Positions 12,074 to 23,139 of a DNA stretch of 64,000 bases are shown one piece after another. The notes beneath the pieces are model-generated. The model saw only the letters and a list, made by a program, of their open reading frames with translations. It ran no database searches and was not told where the DNA came from. The DNA lies in assembly GCA_021018815.1 (NCBI GenBank), contig JAITYX010000055.1, positions 3,347,422 to 3,411,421 on the forward strand, written 5' to 3'. The stretch comes from Talinum fruticosum. Taxonomy: Eukaryota > Streptophyta > Magnoliopsida > Caryophyllales > Talinaceae. The position numbers and the translations under genes are program-made. Position 1 is the stretch's first letter, and the number at the start of each line of letters is the position of its first letter.

Positions 12074-13301
12074 ATGGCGTTGGAAAATAATGAAACTAAA
12101 AAAGGAGCAACAAAAGAGTCTTTCAAGTGGAGCTATGATGAGAAGATTGTGTTATGTGATATTATTATTCAATATATTATGAAAAATGGACGTGGACAAT
12201 GCATTAAATGGCGTGAAATTGGAGAAGAAGTTACTCGGAGAATAGGACGTCCATGTTTATATACTAGTTGTAAGCACAAGCATGATGCAATGAGAAAGGA
12301 TTGGCATGCTTGGAAACAATTGCGAAATTCAGAAACTGGACTAGGTTGGGATCCTGTTTCAGGAAAAATTGAGGCTACACCAGAATGGTGGGATAAGAAA
12401 ATTAAGGTATGTTTTTGTCCAACTTAATAGGAGTCCATATATGAATAAAAGTAGTCTAAACATACCTTACGAAGTCAATATATTTTAATTAATTTATATT
12501 GATGTTTGATATTATGTAGGAGAATTTACAAATCAAAAAGTTTCGAGAAAAAGGTGTGAGTTCATTACTTGAAGACAAGTGGAACCAAATATATGGAGAT
12601 TCATATGCAACTGGAGAAAATGTTTATGTACCTACTGTAGAACCTCCTGTTATCAATGTTGAGGAATACAACGATGGACAAGAAGAAGAAAATAACATAA
12701 AAAACAAGGTTGGGGAAGAAGGAAATATGCATATCTATAATCCTGAAGAGTATGCATATTTACAATCAGTATTAGGGGATGAAGAAAATTTTTATAAAGA
12801 TTTTGTTGAATCCGTAAGTGAGCATGGTGTTGACAACATTCCGGTGATTAACGAAGGAGGTGGTTCTCAAGTGAATAAACAATTGCTTCGTACCCAAGTG
12901 GCAAGTGAAGGTGGACTAGTTAGAAACCAAGTACACAAAGAAGTTCAAAAATCTGGCTTAAAGATGAATCCTATGCAGCTGAAACGCAATAGAAGGCAAT
13001 CAGGGGGTCTGCAATGTTGGGTTCTCAAATAAAGGACTTGATTGCATCTTGTAAAATAATGAGTCAAGGTGGACTAAGTAGTAAGAGCAAACAAGAGTCA
13101 TCTACATCTACCGTTACTAAAGGAATGCAAATTATTAGTCGTATGGTAAAGAATCACATTTTAGAGAAAGGCAGTGATTTCTGGTGTTATGTTGCTTGTG
13201 TGCTTGAAGATGCTGTGAAGAGAGAAATATTTTTGAATATGGATGATGATGACAGTAGGTTAAAGTGGCTTAAATATTTGTATACGAGGAAAGAAAATTA
13301 A
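12074..13301 (+). CDS. Harbinger ORF1, Myb/SANT-like DNA-binding protein (frame broken)
   Basis: Two exons, 12074-12406 and 12520-13301. The N-terminal third is the Myb/SANT-like domain of plant PIF/Harbinger ORF1: SFKWSYDEKIVLCDIII, then KWREIGEEVTRR, a CKHKHDAMRKDWHAWKQL helix, GLGWDP and EWWDKKIK. Exon 2 continues with a charged linker (DSYATGENVYVPT) and a C-terminal domain containing GSQIKDLIASCK. In this superfamily ORF1 binds the element ends and brings the transposase to them. The frame shifts at a G-run, 13003-13007; one more G restores one continuous frame of 372 codons. The start ATG at 12074 is chosen because it opens directly before the Myb-like domain. ORF2 follows 212 bases downstream on the same strand. 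Confidence 0.8.
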
Positions 13302-13513
13302 AATTTCTGCATAGTTATTGTTGGATGTTTGAACTTTATTATAATTTTTTGGTAGTTGTTATGTTGTTTATTATAATGGTTGAATTGAACTTAGTATTAT
13401 ATAAATAGAAACATATGTTTCTATATTATTCGTTAATTTATTGTCGTTTGTTATTTTTTAATATTTTATTTCATAAATAATTGGATATATTATTATGGAT
13501 TGCAGGGAAATTA

Positions 13514-14909
13514 ATGGATAATGAAGAAATGGAATACGATGAAATGTATTATGATGAGAACAAATTTTATAAATTTTGGACTATGGCTTCATGTACAACA
13601 ACATTGATATCTATATATTATTCTAAGTACATCTATAAGGAACCTTGCATGACCTCTTTTCTAACAGGAGAAATGTGGATCAAGGAAATGTTAAATGGTC
13701 ATCATATTCGATGTGTGAACGCTTTTAGAATGGAGCCGGAATTATTTTTAACATTATGTAAGGAGTTGTCTACGAAATATGGGTTACAATCAAGTAGTAG
13801 GATGTCAATTTATGAGAAAGTTGGCATATTTTTGTACACCATTGCTTTAGGTGTTTCAAATAGAGTGGTTGGTGAACGTTTTCAACGTTCGGGTGATACT
13901 ATAAGTAGAGTATTTCATCAAGTATTAAATACTATTTCTGCACGAGAATTTAAGGGTCTTGCACATGACATCATAAGACCTAGAGATCCAGAGTTCAAGC
14001 ATATACCACCTCAAATTGCTGATGACGACAGATACATGCCTTATTTTAAGGTGAAATAACTCACATATTTTTTAATGATTTTGATTATGAAAATTTTATC
14101 TTATATATTGTGATTTATAATAGGATTCTATTGGATGCATTGACGGTACACATGTGACAGCATGTACTCCTGAGAACGAGCAGTTGCCCTACGAGAGGAA
14201 GAAAAGGGTATCCTACTTTCAATATCATGGCAACGTGTGACTTTAATATGTGTTTTACATTTGTATCGGCTGGATGGGAAGGATCAGCGCATGACGCTCG
14301 AGTTTTTCTACATGCAATTGAAACACCGGAATTGAATTTTCCGAAACCACCAAAAGGTATTTCATACATTCTCACTTCATCTTATAATGCTTTGTTTTTT
14401 CTATTTTTTTTTATACATCTAATCAATTTTTATTTTTATTGAATTTAATTAGGTCGCTATTATTTAGTTGATAAAGGATATCCAGACAGGAACGGTTATC
14501 TAGTACCATATTCAAAATTAAGATATCACCATCCTCAATTTCAAAATGAGCCGCGAAAAATGCTCAAGAAGCCTTCAATCGTGCACACTCTTCCCTTCGA
14601 AGTTGCATTGAGAGATCATTTGGAGTTTTAAAGCAGAGGTGGAAGATACTAAATAGAATGCCTCAATTTAGTATTGATACACAAATAAGGACTATAGTGG
14701 CTACATTTGCACTACACAATTACATTCGTATTTATTCACCAAACGATCGAGTGTTTCGTGTACTTGAGCAACATCCAAATTACATACCCATTGATGAGCT
14801 CTCAAATGTTAGTTCCACAAATGAAGAAAATATCAGGCAAAGATCTGAAATGAAGGACGTTCGTGATCGAATTGCTGAGGAATTATGGCTTGCTAAACGA
14901 CAAAATTAA
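13514..14909 (+). CDS. Harbinger ORF2, DDE_4 transposase (HARBI1-like, frame broken)
   Basis: Three exons, 13514-14050, 14124-14356 and 14453-14909. Order of features: acidic N-terminus, helix-turn-helix-like part (GVSNRVVGERFQRSGDTISR), then the RNase H-fold nuclease. The first catalytic Asp is in GCIDGTHV, the second in GSAHDARVF, and the Glu in RSCIERSFGVLKQRW. It is followed by FALHNYIR, typical of the family. It cuts and pastes the element and prefers TWA-type 3-base targets, agreeing with the TTA duplication. Two frame breaks: an apparent extra base near 14211-14218 and a missing base in the A-run 14556-14560. With both allowed for, exon phases agree and give 409 codons including stop, a normal length. 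The start may lie slightly upstream in a 5' exon. Confidence 0.85.
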
Positions 14910-15217
14910 TTCAACCAAGTAACAAGATCAATGTAGTTTTCTTTTTCACTATGAAATATTAGCTTGTGTTTGTTTCTGACTTATTTCAAGTACTTTGGGC
15001 TTTATTTTACTTATTCACCCTCTATTGTCAAATAAATTTTTTTAAATTTGAATTTAAGGAATTTTTTTTATGTTGATGAAAACTAATTAGTAGTAGTAAT
15101 ATCATGTCCTTTTTCGTCATTTTATGTTTATCAGCTAATTTCAACAGCTAATTGAACCGAACACATTGTTTATAAACAGCTACTTAAACCACTATTAGCT
15201 AACAGCTACAATAAAAT

Positions 15218-15285
15218 AGCTATCCGCTACCCAAACAGCTATCCGCTACCCAAACAGCTATCCGCTACTCAAACAGCTCATTTTG
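15218..15285. repeat. Subterminal repeats of the Harbinger element
   Basis: Three direct copies of 'agctatccgctacccaaac' (about 18-19 bases each) lie just inside the right end, followed by 'agctcattttgccgaac'. Subterminal arrays like these are typical transposase or ORF1 binding sites. The same motif occurs in the right end of the element at 58200-58615. Confidence 0.8.
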
Positions 15286-15300
15286 CCGAACAGAGCCTTA

Positions 15301-15851
15301 GTATTTTCTCAAATTAATTAAGCAAATTAAAAAAAAATACACCTATTAGCTAGCTTCAATTACCACCAAAGAAGTCCATCATTTTTTGCACCTTCAGTTT
15401 TTATCTTATTTTGCCTCATTCATTGATCTATTCACCCTTGTCTAGCGTGGTATCCTTGGCTTTCAGAACATACAATAACCTATACAGTAGGGCACCAGCA
15501 TATGTGTAAATGGAATGACAAAATTTATACTAGGATTGACAATATCAAAGACAAAAGCCTATTAGGGAAGACGTCCTAGGCTATCAAATCAAGAGGAGCA
15601 AGATGGAAATCAACAGAAGCAACGCAGCTTGTGTTATCTGCTCAGAATCTCCACTCTTCCAGTGTCCTAAATTAGCAAGATAGGTAAAGTTAGCTTATTT
15701 TAGCAGGTAATATATCTATTCAAGTGTGTGAGTTTACTTGAAAATACCCAACAATATCAGTTGTTCCATAAGCAATAAAATTAATGAGTAAATTCAAACA
15801 ATGATATCTTGATCATCCATCTTTCTATTCTATAGTTTCCTGCTAAATTGT
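15301..15851. other. 3' flank of the GH5 gene
   Basis: AT-rich sequence between the Harbinger insertion and the GH5 stop codon. It presumably includes the 3' UTR of the minus-strand gene. No other gene is seen. Confidence 0.5.
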
Positions 15852-18800
15852 TCAAACTCCATATCCTGGAACTGCTTTTATATCTGGCACGGAATTCAAA
15901 TTATTACCCAAAGTGTTGGGTGTAGCACCACTAGTAACATCAACAAGCTTAAACCACTGGCTTGCAGGATCACAAGCATTTTCACCAGTTAAGCACTTGC
16001 AAGTAGTAGTTGTAATGATGTGGCTGTCGGACTTCACGTCCAAGCAAACTGTACTGTTGCTGCCCAAAGTGGCTGCCAAGTGGAGCTTCGAGTCCGAGAT
16101 GGGTTCCCATGCGGTTCCAATCCCTTTGCAAATTGCATCCATTTGGACTGGATTGTCTACTCCTTGTGCTTGTAAACACAAATTTGTGCCCTCAATGGTC
16201 AGGATCTTCTGGTCTGTGTAGCTCCAGCGATCAGATTCTGAGCAGTTGCCTAGCTTCAGTGGTTTCATTGGTGATTTTCGGACAATGCATAACCCTGTTG
16301 ATGGATGGAATATTATCTTGTCCGGTCCAGTTTTTGATGATCCTGGCCCTACAACACAAAAGTGTGAAGAATAATGAGTCGAATATATGCATTTATACAA
16401 GTAAATGGACTGCGGACAAATCAAAGCACGATACCTGCGAATTCTTAGCATTGCCGCTGAGATTTATTTTTTGTTATCATTGTGAGGTTAATTTATTTTT
16501 GTTCAAAATGTCACTGTTAATTTTTCGTGTTGGAGGAGGTTAGCAGGAAAATTACAAATTAAAACTTAGTTTAGGATTAAAAACCTACATTCAATGACAT
16601 TTCTGGTAAAATATATGCAACACAATGATATGGAATAAAAAAACACAGTGACAAAATAAAGAAAAAGTAAAGCACAGTTGTAGATAGAGGCAAGAACTCA
16701 ATAATATTGGACTAACTAGTTAAGATGTATGTGCTGCTTTCTAACGACTAAAATCTACTTAGACCAAATGAACAAAGCACGACGAAATAGTAGTATTACA
16801 CTGAAAGCAAAAATGAAGAACTAAAAAGCATTACCTTGGAGAGGGGATTGGATGACAGAAATTCTGTCCAGGAAGCTTGCATTACGAGGTGCAGACCAAT
16901 CCGAATCGAGCAACCCATAATACTCATCCATGCCAGGAACCCCTTCTCTCAAATAATAACTCCCAACCAAAGTCCACAAAGCCCAATCAACATCATGCTC
17001 GGCTGCCCAAGCAAGGAAGCAATTGAAGTACCTGTACTCATCAACATTTGAGCCCCTTAAATCTATCCCGAACTCACTCACAAAGAAAGGGTACCCTTGA
17101 TCTAGCAGAAACCCTGCCACTACTGTATTGTGGTTGACCACTCTGCCACACACCTCGTTTGCGTTCCCATCTCTCCATGTCTGCCCGCCTTGTCCATCAC
17201 TGAACGCATACCAATGCATCTCGAAGACTAGTTTCCTGGTGAAGGAGAGATTTATTGGCTTGTACTGAAGAAAGGTGAAGTTTGTGTCGAAGGTAAGACC
17301 CGAGATTATGACTAACACATTCGGGTTTGCTCTATGCACTGCTTCAGCTCCTCTCTGCATGTACCTGTACCAATCGGCTTCATTTTGTTTAGGTCCCCGC
17401 AGTTCATTCCTTAAACTCATGCCCACCACGTAGGGATTGTTCTTGAAAAGGGTTGCCATCTTTTTCAAGCCGCTAATCCATCTGTCAGGGTCAAAGTATT
17501 TGTCTCCAAAGAAGCCATTGCCATCTAAGGGGCTACAGCACCACCCTGGTTTACTTATATGGTTGTCCAGAATCACCATCAATTTCTCATTTGCTATGCT
17601 TGCTACCACCGCCTACAGCCATTTTTACACATCCCGTGAGATATGATTGATAGATTTATGGTATCTTTTGTATTGTCAACTCCAACGATTAATATAATTA
17701 ACTACCAAAAATATCCAGTAACTATATAGCCTGTCTAACACAAATTCAAGTTTTTCTTTTAATTTGGCTCAAACCTAACAAAAATTTATGTTGAGTCAAG
17801 AGAAGCAAAATTCTTTTGGCTCAAACTTAGCTTATATCGGTTTTAAGCAGCAAAATATTAAAAAGTTGAAGGGTGCTATCATTTATAAATTGTGTGAAAT
17901 CAACTGTTTCATTCGTATTGTTTCACAATTATAGAATTAGATATATAATATATATTTATATATAAGGTTGATCCAATTAGGGTATCGTTTGTACTAGTCA
18001 ACACAACTAATAAATATTAAAATTTTACAATTAATTGCTAATTATATAGTTCATGAAAATTTTGAGATTTAAAAGTATATAACATATGAATCTAGGTTAT
18101 GGTATAAAATAGTTTTTGTCTACCACAAAACATATATCATCACATGAAAGATTAACATGCCTTAATTCTTAATATGGAGTGTCAATCAAGACAATATCTT
18201 AAAGACTGACAAAATCACAACCAATATTAGAAAGAAAATTCTTTCTGTGCTATTTTTTTTTTTTGTCAAATTGAATATTACTACTTTTTCCTTTCCAATT
18301 TAACAAAAATAAATGGGGTCTTTGGACAATGTTGATCCAACCTTTGGAAATACTAGGGTTATATTCCTTACTGTGCAAGAGTATTAGTTAATTTTATTTT
18401 TATAATTACTTATTTTTATAATTTTATTATTTCTAATTTATTTATAACAATAAAAACCGATAATAAGTTAAAAGAACACAAGTAGATAGATTCTTCTTTT
18501 AATAGTTAATATAAAAATAATTTTTAAATTTTTTTCATAACTTATTCTAATGACTTATTTTTATTATTTATATATTTAACTCATTATTTGTCTTTTCTCC
18601 TTTTTGCACCTTTAAACTTTAAATTCCCAATTTCTTCTGAAAAAAAAATGTTCATCGGGTAAAGACAATATTTTATCTAAATTCACAATATTACACGATA
18701 TTATTCACAAAATTAAAATAAATTAGTTTTATAAATATACACGTCCAACATAATAAACATAATGACATATAATTTTACAAAAAAATCGTCAATCTTACAT

Positions 18801-18943
18801 TATGATTACTAATCTTACATAGGTTAGAATCAATGTAATTGACATATATAGGATGCTTATGTGGCATTGCAATAACTATCTTACATTATTACAATACCAC
18901 GTAAGCATCCTACATGTCAAGTAAATAATTGATTCTATCCAAC

Positions 18944-19012
<69 letters not shown>

Positions 19013-21027
19013 TGATTAGACATTATTAATCCAACCTTTAAAATTAGCTCACAATAAGCCAGTTTTTCACCTTATTCATTGTTTTTAGTATGTCATTGAT
19101 TAAGACGTTTTTAAAGTATGTCATTGATTGAGACGTTTTTAAAGGAACTTTAAAAAAACTAAAAAAGGAGGTTTGACTTTGATTTGAAAAACCTTATTAC
19201 TCCACTGCCACATCATCACGACAGTAAGTTATAATCATCCAAACTTGATAACATATTAAAAAAATAGATAAGTAAAACGTTAGATTATTGGGAACTACTT
19301 TTAAAGGTTCGATTAATGGTGTCCATTTTTTCCAAACATCAGATTAATATCCTCCAAAAACCCAAACAAATATAATATAAAATATTTTAATTTTTAATAT
19401 TACTAATAACTGTGCAACGGCTAATAATTTCAAAGTTATGATCAGGTGTAATTTTAGATATTGTTAGGTGAAAAGGACATGTAGATAAATATGGTACCAA
19501 ATATAAGGTACCAAACATATTGAGTATTTATGTTAAATTAAAGTTATTTATGATATCCATACTTATCAAACATTATTGATGTATTTTTAATAAATAGAAG
19601 GTAAAATATACATGAAATTATAATAAATACAATTATAAATTTCACAGATCGCATGTATCTTTAAAACTAATTAATATATAAAATTATACATAACAAAAAT
19701 GTTCCGATTATGCAAGGATGTGCTAGCAACACTTTTTTTTTTAAAAATAAATAAATAGGGCCATACCCCTTGGTATGGCCGGGAAGACAGTTATTATTAT
19801 TTTTAACATATGATTTATGATGATAAAACATAGTAATTAGTTCAAAAATATAAGTATGTGCCATCAGAAAAAAAAAAAAAGTTTGATACTTTTTTATTGA
19901 ATTGAACAAAACTAGCAATCTATCTTTTGTTATTTATATTTTGATGTGAATACATCTTTCTATTTTAAATTATCTATCTAATTACATTTCATATAATTTA
20001 TTAAAAAGTAATTTATACTATAAATAATTAGGTTAGATATATCAAAAGGTCACTATTTTTATTTGCTGCGTATATTTTTTTATTGATTTAATTTCACATA
20101 TTCCATATAGCTATTATCATCTTATATAACTTAATATTTTATATAAATATATCCTGATTGCACCCAGACTAATTAACATCTATGAATTTGTCCTTTATTT
20201 TTTTCAATGAAAGAAAAAACAGGTACACTTGAAAGTATATGCTGCTTGCCAATAGACGATTGAACGAACGGAAAAATAAGAAGAGATTTTATATGCCTAA
20301 TCTTTCTATGTATCCTGAGAATATATGCTCACACAAGCATTTAAAAATTTACAAAAGAAAAACGTAAACATCACTTATTTTCTCTCTTTCTTAGTTAGAA
20401 AAGGAACAAAAATGGCCGTCAAAGAAAAAAAAAACAAAAATGGGTAAAATTCATCCGACAAACCTCCATCCAATGGCCTATATTTACGCCTCACTGAAAA
20501 CCTCGACACCCGCTCAAGATACTTCCTCCTCTTTCTTGCACTCCAAAAAAAAAAAAAACAAAAAAAAAACAAAAAAACAAAAGGATAAGGAAAGCAAAAA
20601 GAGGAGGAATAAAAGAGTTCATCACCTGGAAACCTTTGATGAGGGAAAGGCCAAGCATGGAGGGATTATTGGCCTGAAAACCAGCAATGGATTGAGACAA
20701 GCCGAGCCTCAAAAATGACTGTTTAATAGATAGAGAAGACAAGGAGTGGTTTGTAGCCAAATAGACAGGCCAAGTGAGCCTAACACAGTTGAATCCCATT
20801 GCCTTTATCCTCTTTGACAGCACCTCCACTGGCTGCTTGCTCAGCCCCTCCACCACCATCGGCTCGAGGTTGCCCGCCCAGTTGACACACGCCAGCTTCA
20901 CCCTCTGCCCCTTCTCGTCCACGACCCATCTCGAGACTGTTGAGAGGGCCAGACCTTTCGACAGCTCGAGCAAGAAGAAGAGAGATAAAATAGACAGTGC
21001 AGTGGTGCAGGAGGAGAGGATAGCCAT
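15852..21027 (-). CDS. Secreted GH5 glycoside hydrolase with ricin-B lectin domain
   Basis: Three exons on the minus strand: 20626-21027, 16835-17612, 15852-16348; phases agree and give 558 residues. A signal peptide (about residues 1-28, hydrophobic LSILSLFFLLEL) precedes the GH5/cellulase TIM barrel. Motifs in order: VNWAGNLEPMV, GFNCVRLTWPVY, LMVILDNHIS, SLRNELRGP with the probable acid/base Glu204, FEMHWYAFSD, and FFVSEFGIDLR with the probable nucleophile Glu314. Residues about 395-550 form a ricin-B type beta-trefoil (LCLQAQG, VCLDVKSD, SQWFKLVD), presumably carbohydrate binding. The protein is expected in the apoplast or wall, acting on a beta-linked glycan; the exact substrate is unknown. 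All motifs are intact with no frame break. Intron 1 is 3.0 kb and repeat-laden, intron 2 is 486 bases. Plant proteins with this same domain order are commonly named glycosyl hydrolase family 5 or cellulase family protein. Confidence 0.92.
17940..18060. repeat. Dispersed repeat, copy A (AAGGTTGATC.AATTAGGGT)
   Basis: Shares 'aaggttgatc(c/t)aattagggt' and the following 'ttaaaattttac'-type sequence with 55776-55945. A weaker third match lies near 17650-17700. No ends could be defined, so the type of element is unknown. Confidence 0.5.
18821..18942. repeat. Fold-back (long inverted repeat) element
   Basis: The left arm, about 18821-18873, and the right arm, about 18888-18942, are complementary over most of their length, with best pairing at GGATGCTTATGTGG / CCACGTAAGCATCC. 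A short AT-rich loop separates them. It is probably a fold-back MITE in GH5 intron 1; no clear target duplication is seen because the TA repeat follows at once. Confidence 0.75.
18949..19007. repeat. (TA)n microsatellite
   Basis: About 29 uninterrupted AT units directly adjoining the fold-back element. Confidence 0.97.
19087..19142. repeat. 28-base tandem duplication
   Basis: Two adjacent copies of a 28-base unit starting 'agtatgtcattgatt', with a single visible a/g difference. Confidence 0.85.
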
Positions 21028-21305
21028 AGATGTGTTCGATCAGTGACTAGATTGACGTCAACAAGCTAATAATGTTTAATGTTTGGCAAAAGACGAAAAT
21101 AGCAGTAAGGGGAATGGTCGGGACTCGAGATATTTTCTTTACTTGCTGGCCATATAATTTGCTTTTGAGCTTTTGGAGAACTATATTTGACACATTTTGC
21201 CACTTGGGAAAGCGTTACTTCTTTTGCTGTACGTCAGTGGTGTGATGGACCACCTGTGTTGTGTTATGCATGCATTTGTTTACGTTTTATTTTCAAGGGT
21301 ATGAT

Positions 21306-21586
21306 GTAAACCCATCAAAAGTGACTGACCCAAACCGAATCGAACTCAACCAAACACTTAAAATATCAAATCGAGATAACCCGAATAGAATTTGATCCGA
21401 ATATTTTCCACCAAATTATTTTGTCTCTACAAGATAAGCTTATTGGACCAAATATCAACCCGATCCGAACCCATACAAAAACTCAATCGAATCTTAATAA
21501 TACGTACACGACTCAACCCAAACTAACAAAATTAAAATCGATCCGAATAATAACCCGAAATTGTCATGAGATCGATATGTCTAGGA
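21306..21586. mobile_element. Relative of the 5332-5655 element, inverted
   Basis: The sequence from 'gtaaacccatcaaaagtgac' to 'atgtctagg' matches the reverse complement of 5332-5655 throughout. Shared pieces include 'caaaagtgact', 'cacttaaaa' and a long core near 'ttgtctctacaagataagc'. Its ends are more worn than in the other copy. Confidence 0.6.
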
Positions 21587-22679
21587 GGGATTAATTAAAG
21601 TAATGTTATTGGGACTAAGATTTTTTTTTGACCTTTTTCCAGGAATTGGTCCGGGTTTTCGTCGTTCTAGGAGCGTTACATGTTGAAGGCATAGTGTGCC
21701 TTGTTGCAAGAGTCTTAATTTCCCAATAAGAAGCTCGATGGAAGTCATTTCCACGTGAGTCGAGCAGGACAAATAGTAATGGTGGTTGGAAAATTAATGA
21801 TGATGCCATAAAATACACAAGAAACACAGTCATCTATGATTCTATGGCATTAGAGTTACGTGACTTAGTCATATGCCTGGTCTTGATCTTGGATGATCTT
21901 CTGCCGTAGGGAATGCAATCAGATATTTTCCCATAAAAAGCTTGCTCAGATGATAACACAACAATTTCTGAACGTGTGGGGTCTGTCAGAAGTTGTATTA
22001 TTTATGGGAAAAAGAAATAAAGTTCTTACCGATGTTATATGGTGAACGGATCAATACTCCGTCAATTGTGTGACTGTTGCGTCTAACTTGCAGATTCTTG
22101 AGATGAGAGGGGAAAATAACATAGCTAAAAAAACTGAATATCAATAAATATTCTAATGTTAAAAAAGGTGTAAGATACCGTCAAATAAAATTTTCCTATA
22201 CCTACAGTGTTTACTCGAATAACCGTAGATGATTGGACACTTGTCTCATGAAAAATAATACTCCTATTATAACAAGGATTATAAGAAATTTGAGAAAGAA
22301 TACTAAAATAAAGTAGTAGCTTGACATCGAGTGGGACGTGACAAAAAGTTGTTTTTAATAAGCATTACCAATTACAATGATGTGACATAGTATAGTTTTT
22401 TTTTTATCGAGACGTAGTAGAGTTTTTATTTACTTAACGGTTGTGATATTACCTAGAGGAATATTTATATTTTTCTTCTTGGGATTTTTCTTAGATTTTG
22501 TTTATATAATAATCGCGGAAAAAAAATCAAAAAGTTAAGATATGCTATGTTGATCGCGCCTAATAATCCTACTAGCTTTCAAAGTTGTTTTCCTACCTTT
22601 AAGGATATTTTCGGGGAATTGTTCATGGGCCTATTGAATGATCAACTGGGCGAGATTTTCATTTTTATTGTGATTTAGG

Positions 22680-22888
22680 GTCTGTTTAAAATGACTAAAA
22701 AAATTAATAAAAATAGCTGTAATAACATAAATTAGTAGAAATAAGCAGAAATGAGGTGAAACAATTAGCTGTTATAGTAAAAGTAACGAGATGAAACGAG
22801 TTAAAATGAGCTGAAATAACAATCATAATAGCGACAATATAGTAACAACAACAAAATAATGACAATAATAATAATAATAATAATAATA

Positions 22889-22945
<57 letters not shown>

Positions 22946-23030
22946 AAAAATAAGCAGAAATGGATGAAGCGAGCAAAATGAGTTGAAAATATAAATAGAT
23001 GTTGATATACATGTCAGTTCGAATGGTCCT
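22680..23030. mobile_element. Possible MITE with internal TAA microsatellite
   Basis: The segment opens 'gggtctgtttaaaatga' and closes 'cagttcgaatggtcc', weakly inverted ends. It repeats 'aaataagcagaaatg' near both ends and holds about 25 TAA units at 22863-22940. The poly-leucine minus-strand open frame is a translation of the microsatellite. Target duplication not established. Confidence 0.4.
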
Positions 23031-23061
23031 TAATACAGTGGATGATTTTTTTGTCCAGTGA

Positions 23062-23139
23062 AATGAATTCAAGATCCCATGATGATGAGAGTTACGTTGG
23101 AATGAATTCAAGATCCCATGATGATGAGAGTTATGTTGG
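23062..23139. repeat. 39-base tandem duplication
   Basis: Two adjoining 39-base copies starting 'aatgaattcaagatccc', with one visible difference (acg/atg). Confidence 0.9.

Larger units (their letters stand above)
9658..15297 (+). mobile_element. PIF/Harbinger transposon, full length
   Basis: A 5640-base element bounded by TTA target duplications at 9655-9657 and 15298-15300. Left end GGGCGTGTTCG and complement of the right end GGCTCTGTTCGG are imperfect inverted repeats; similarity continues inward to a shared GTAGCG. Inside are the two genes expected of the superfamily: a Myb/SANT-like ORF1 (12074-13301) and a DDE transposase ORF2 (13514-14909), both on the plus strand. The 5' half holds a pyrimidine-rich tract (9925-10160), a strong hairpin (11165-11255) and long non-coding sequence. 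Subterminal repeats lie just inside the right end. Both ORFs carry frame breaks, so it is probably not autonomous as sequenced. Confidence 0.9.
17613..20625 (-). other. GH5 intron 1, repeat-rich
   Basis: Three kilobases of AT-rich intron, with acceptor after 'ggctgtag' and donor gtgatgaac. It holds a fold-back element, a long TA microsatellite, a 28-base tandem duplication and A-rich runs near the donor (20547-20580). No coding exon is needed here, since exons 1 and 2 join in phase across a conserved segment (LIKGFQ to AVVASI). Confidence 0.75.

Noticed and set aside
15913..16543. Plus-strand open frames opposite the lectin exon
   Set aside because: They are antisense shadows of the GH5 exon 3, which has lectin motifs and correct splice phases on the minus strand.
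22704..23111. 135-codon minus-strand frame with poly-leucine
   Set aside because: Produced by the TAA microsatellite.
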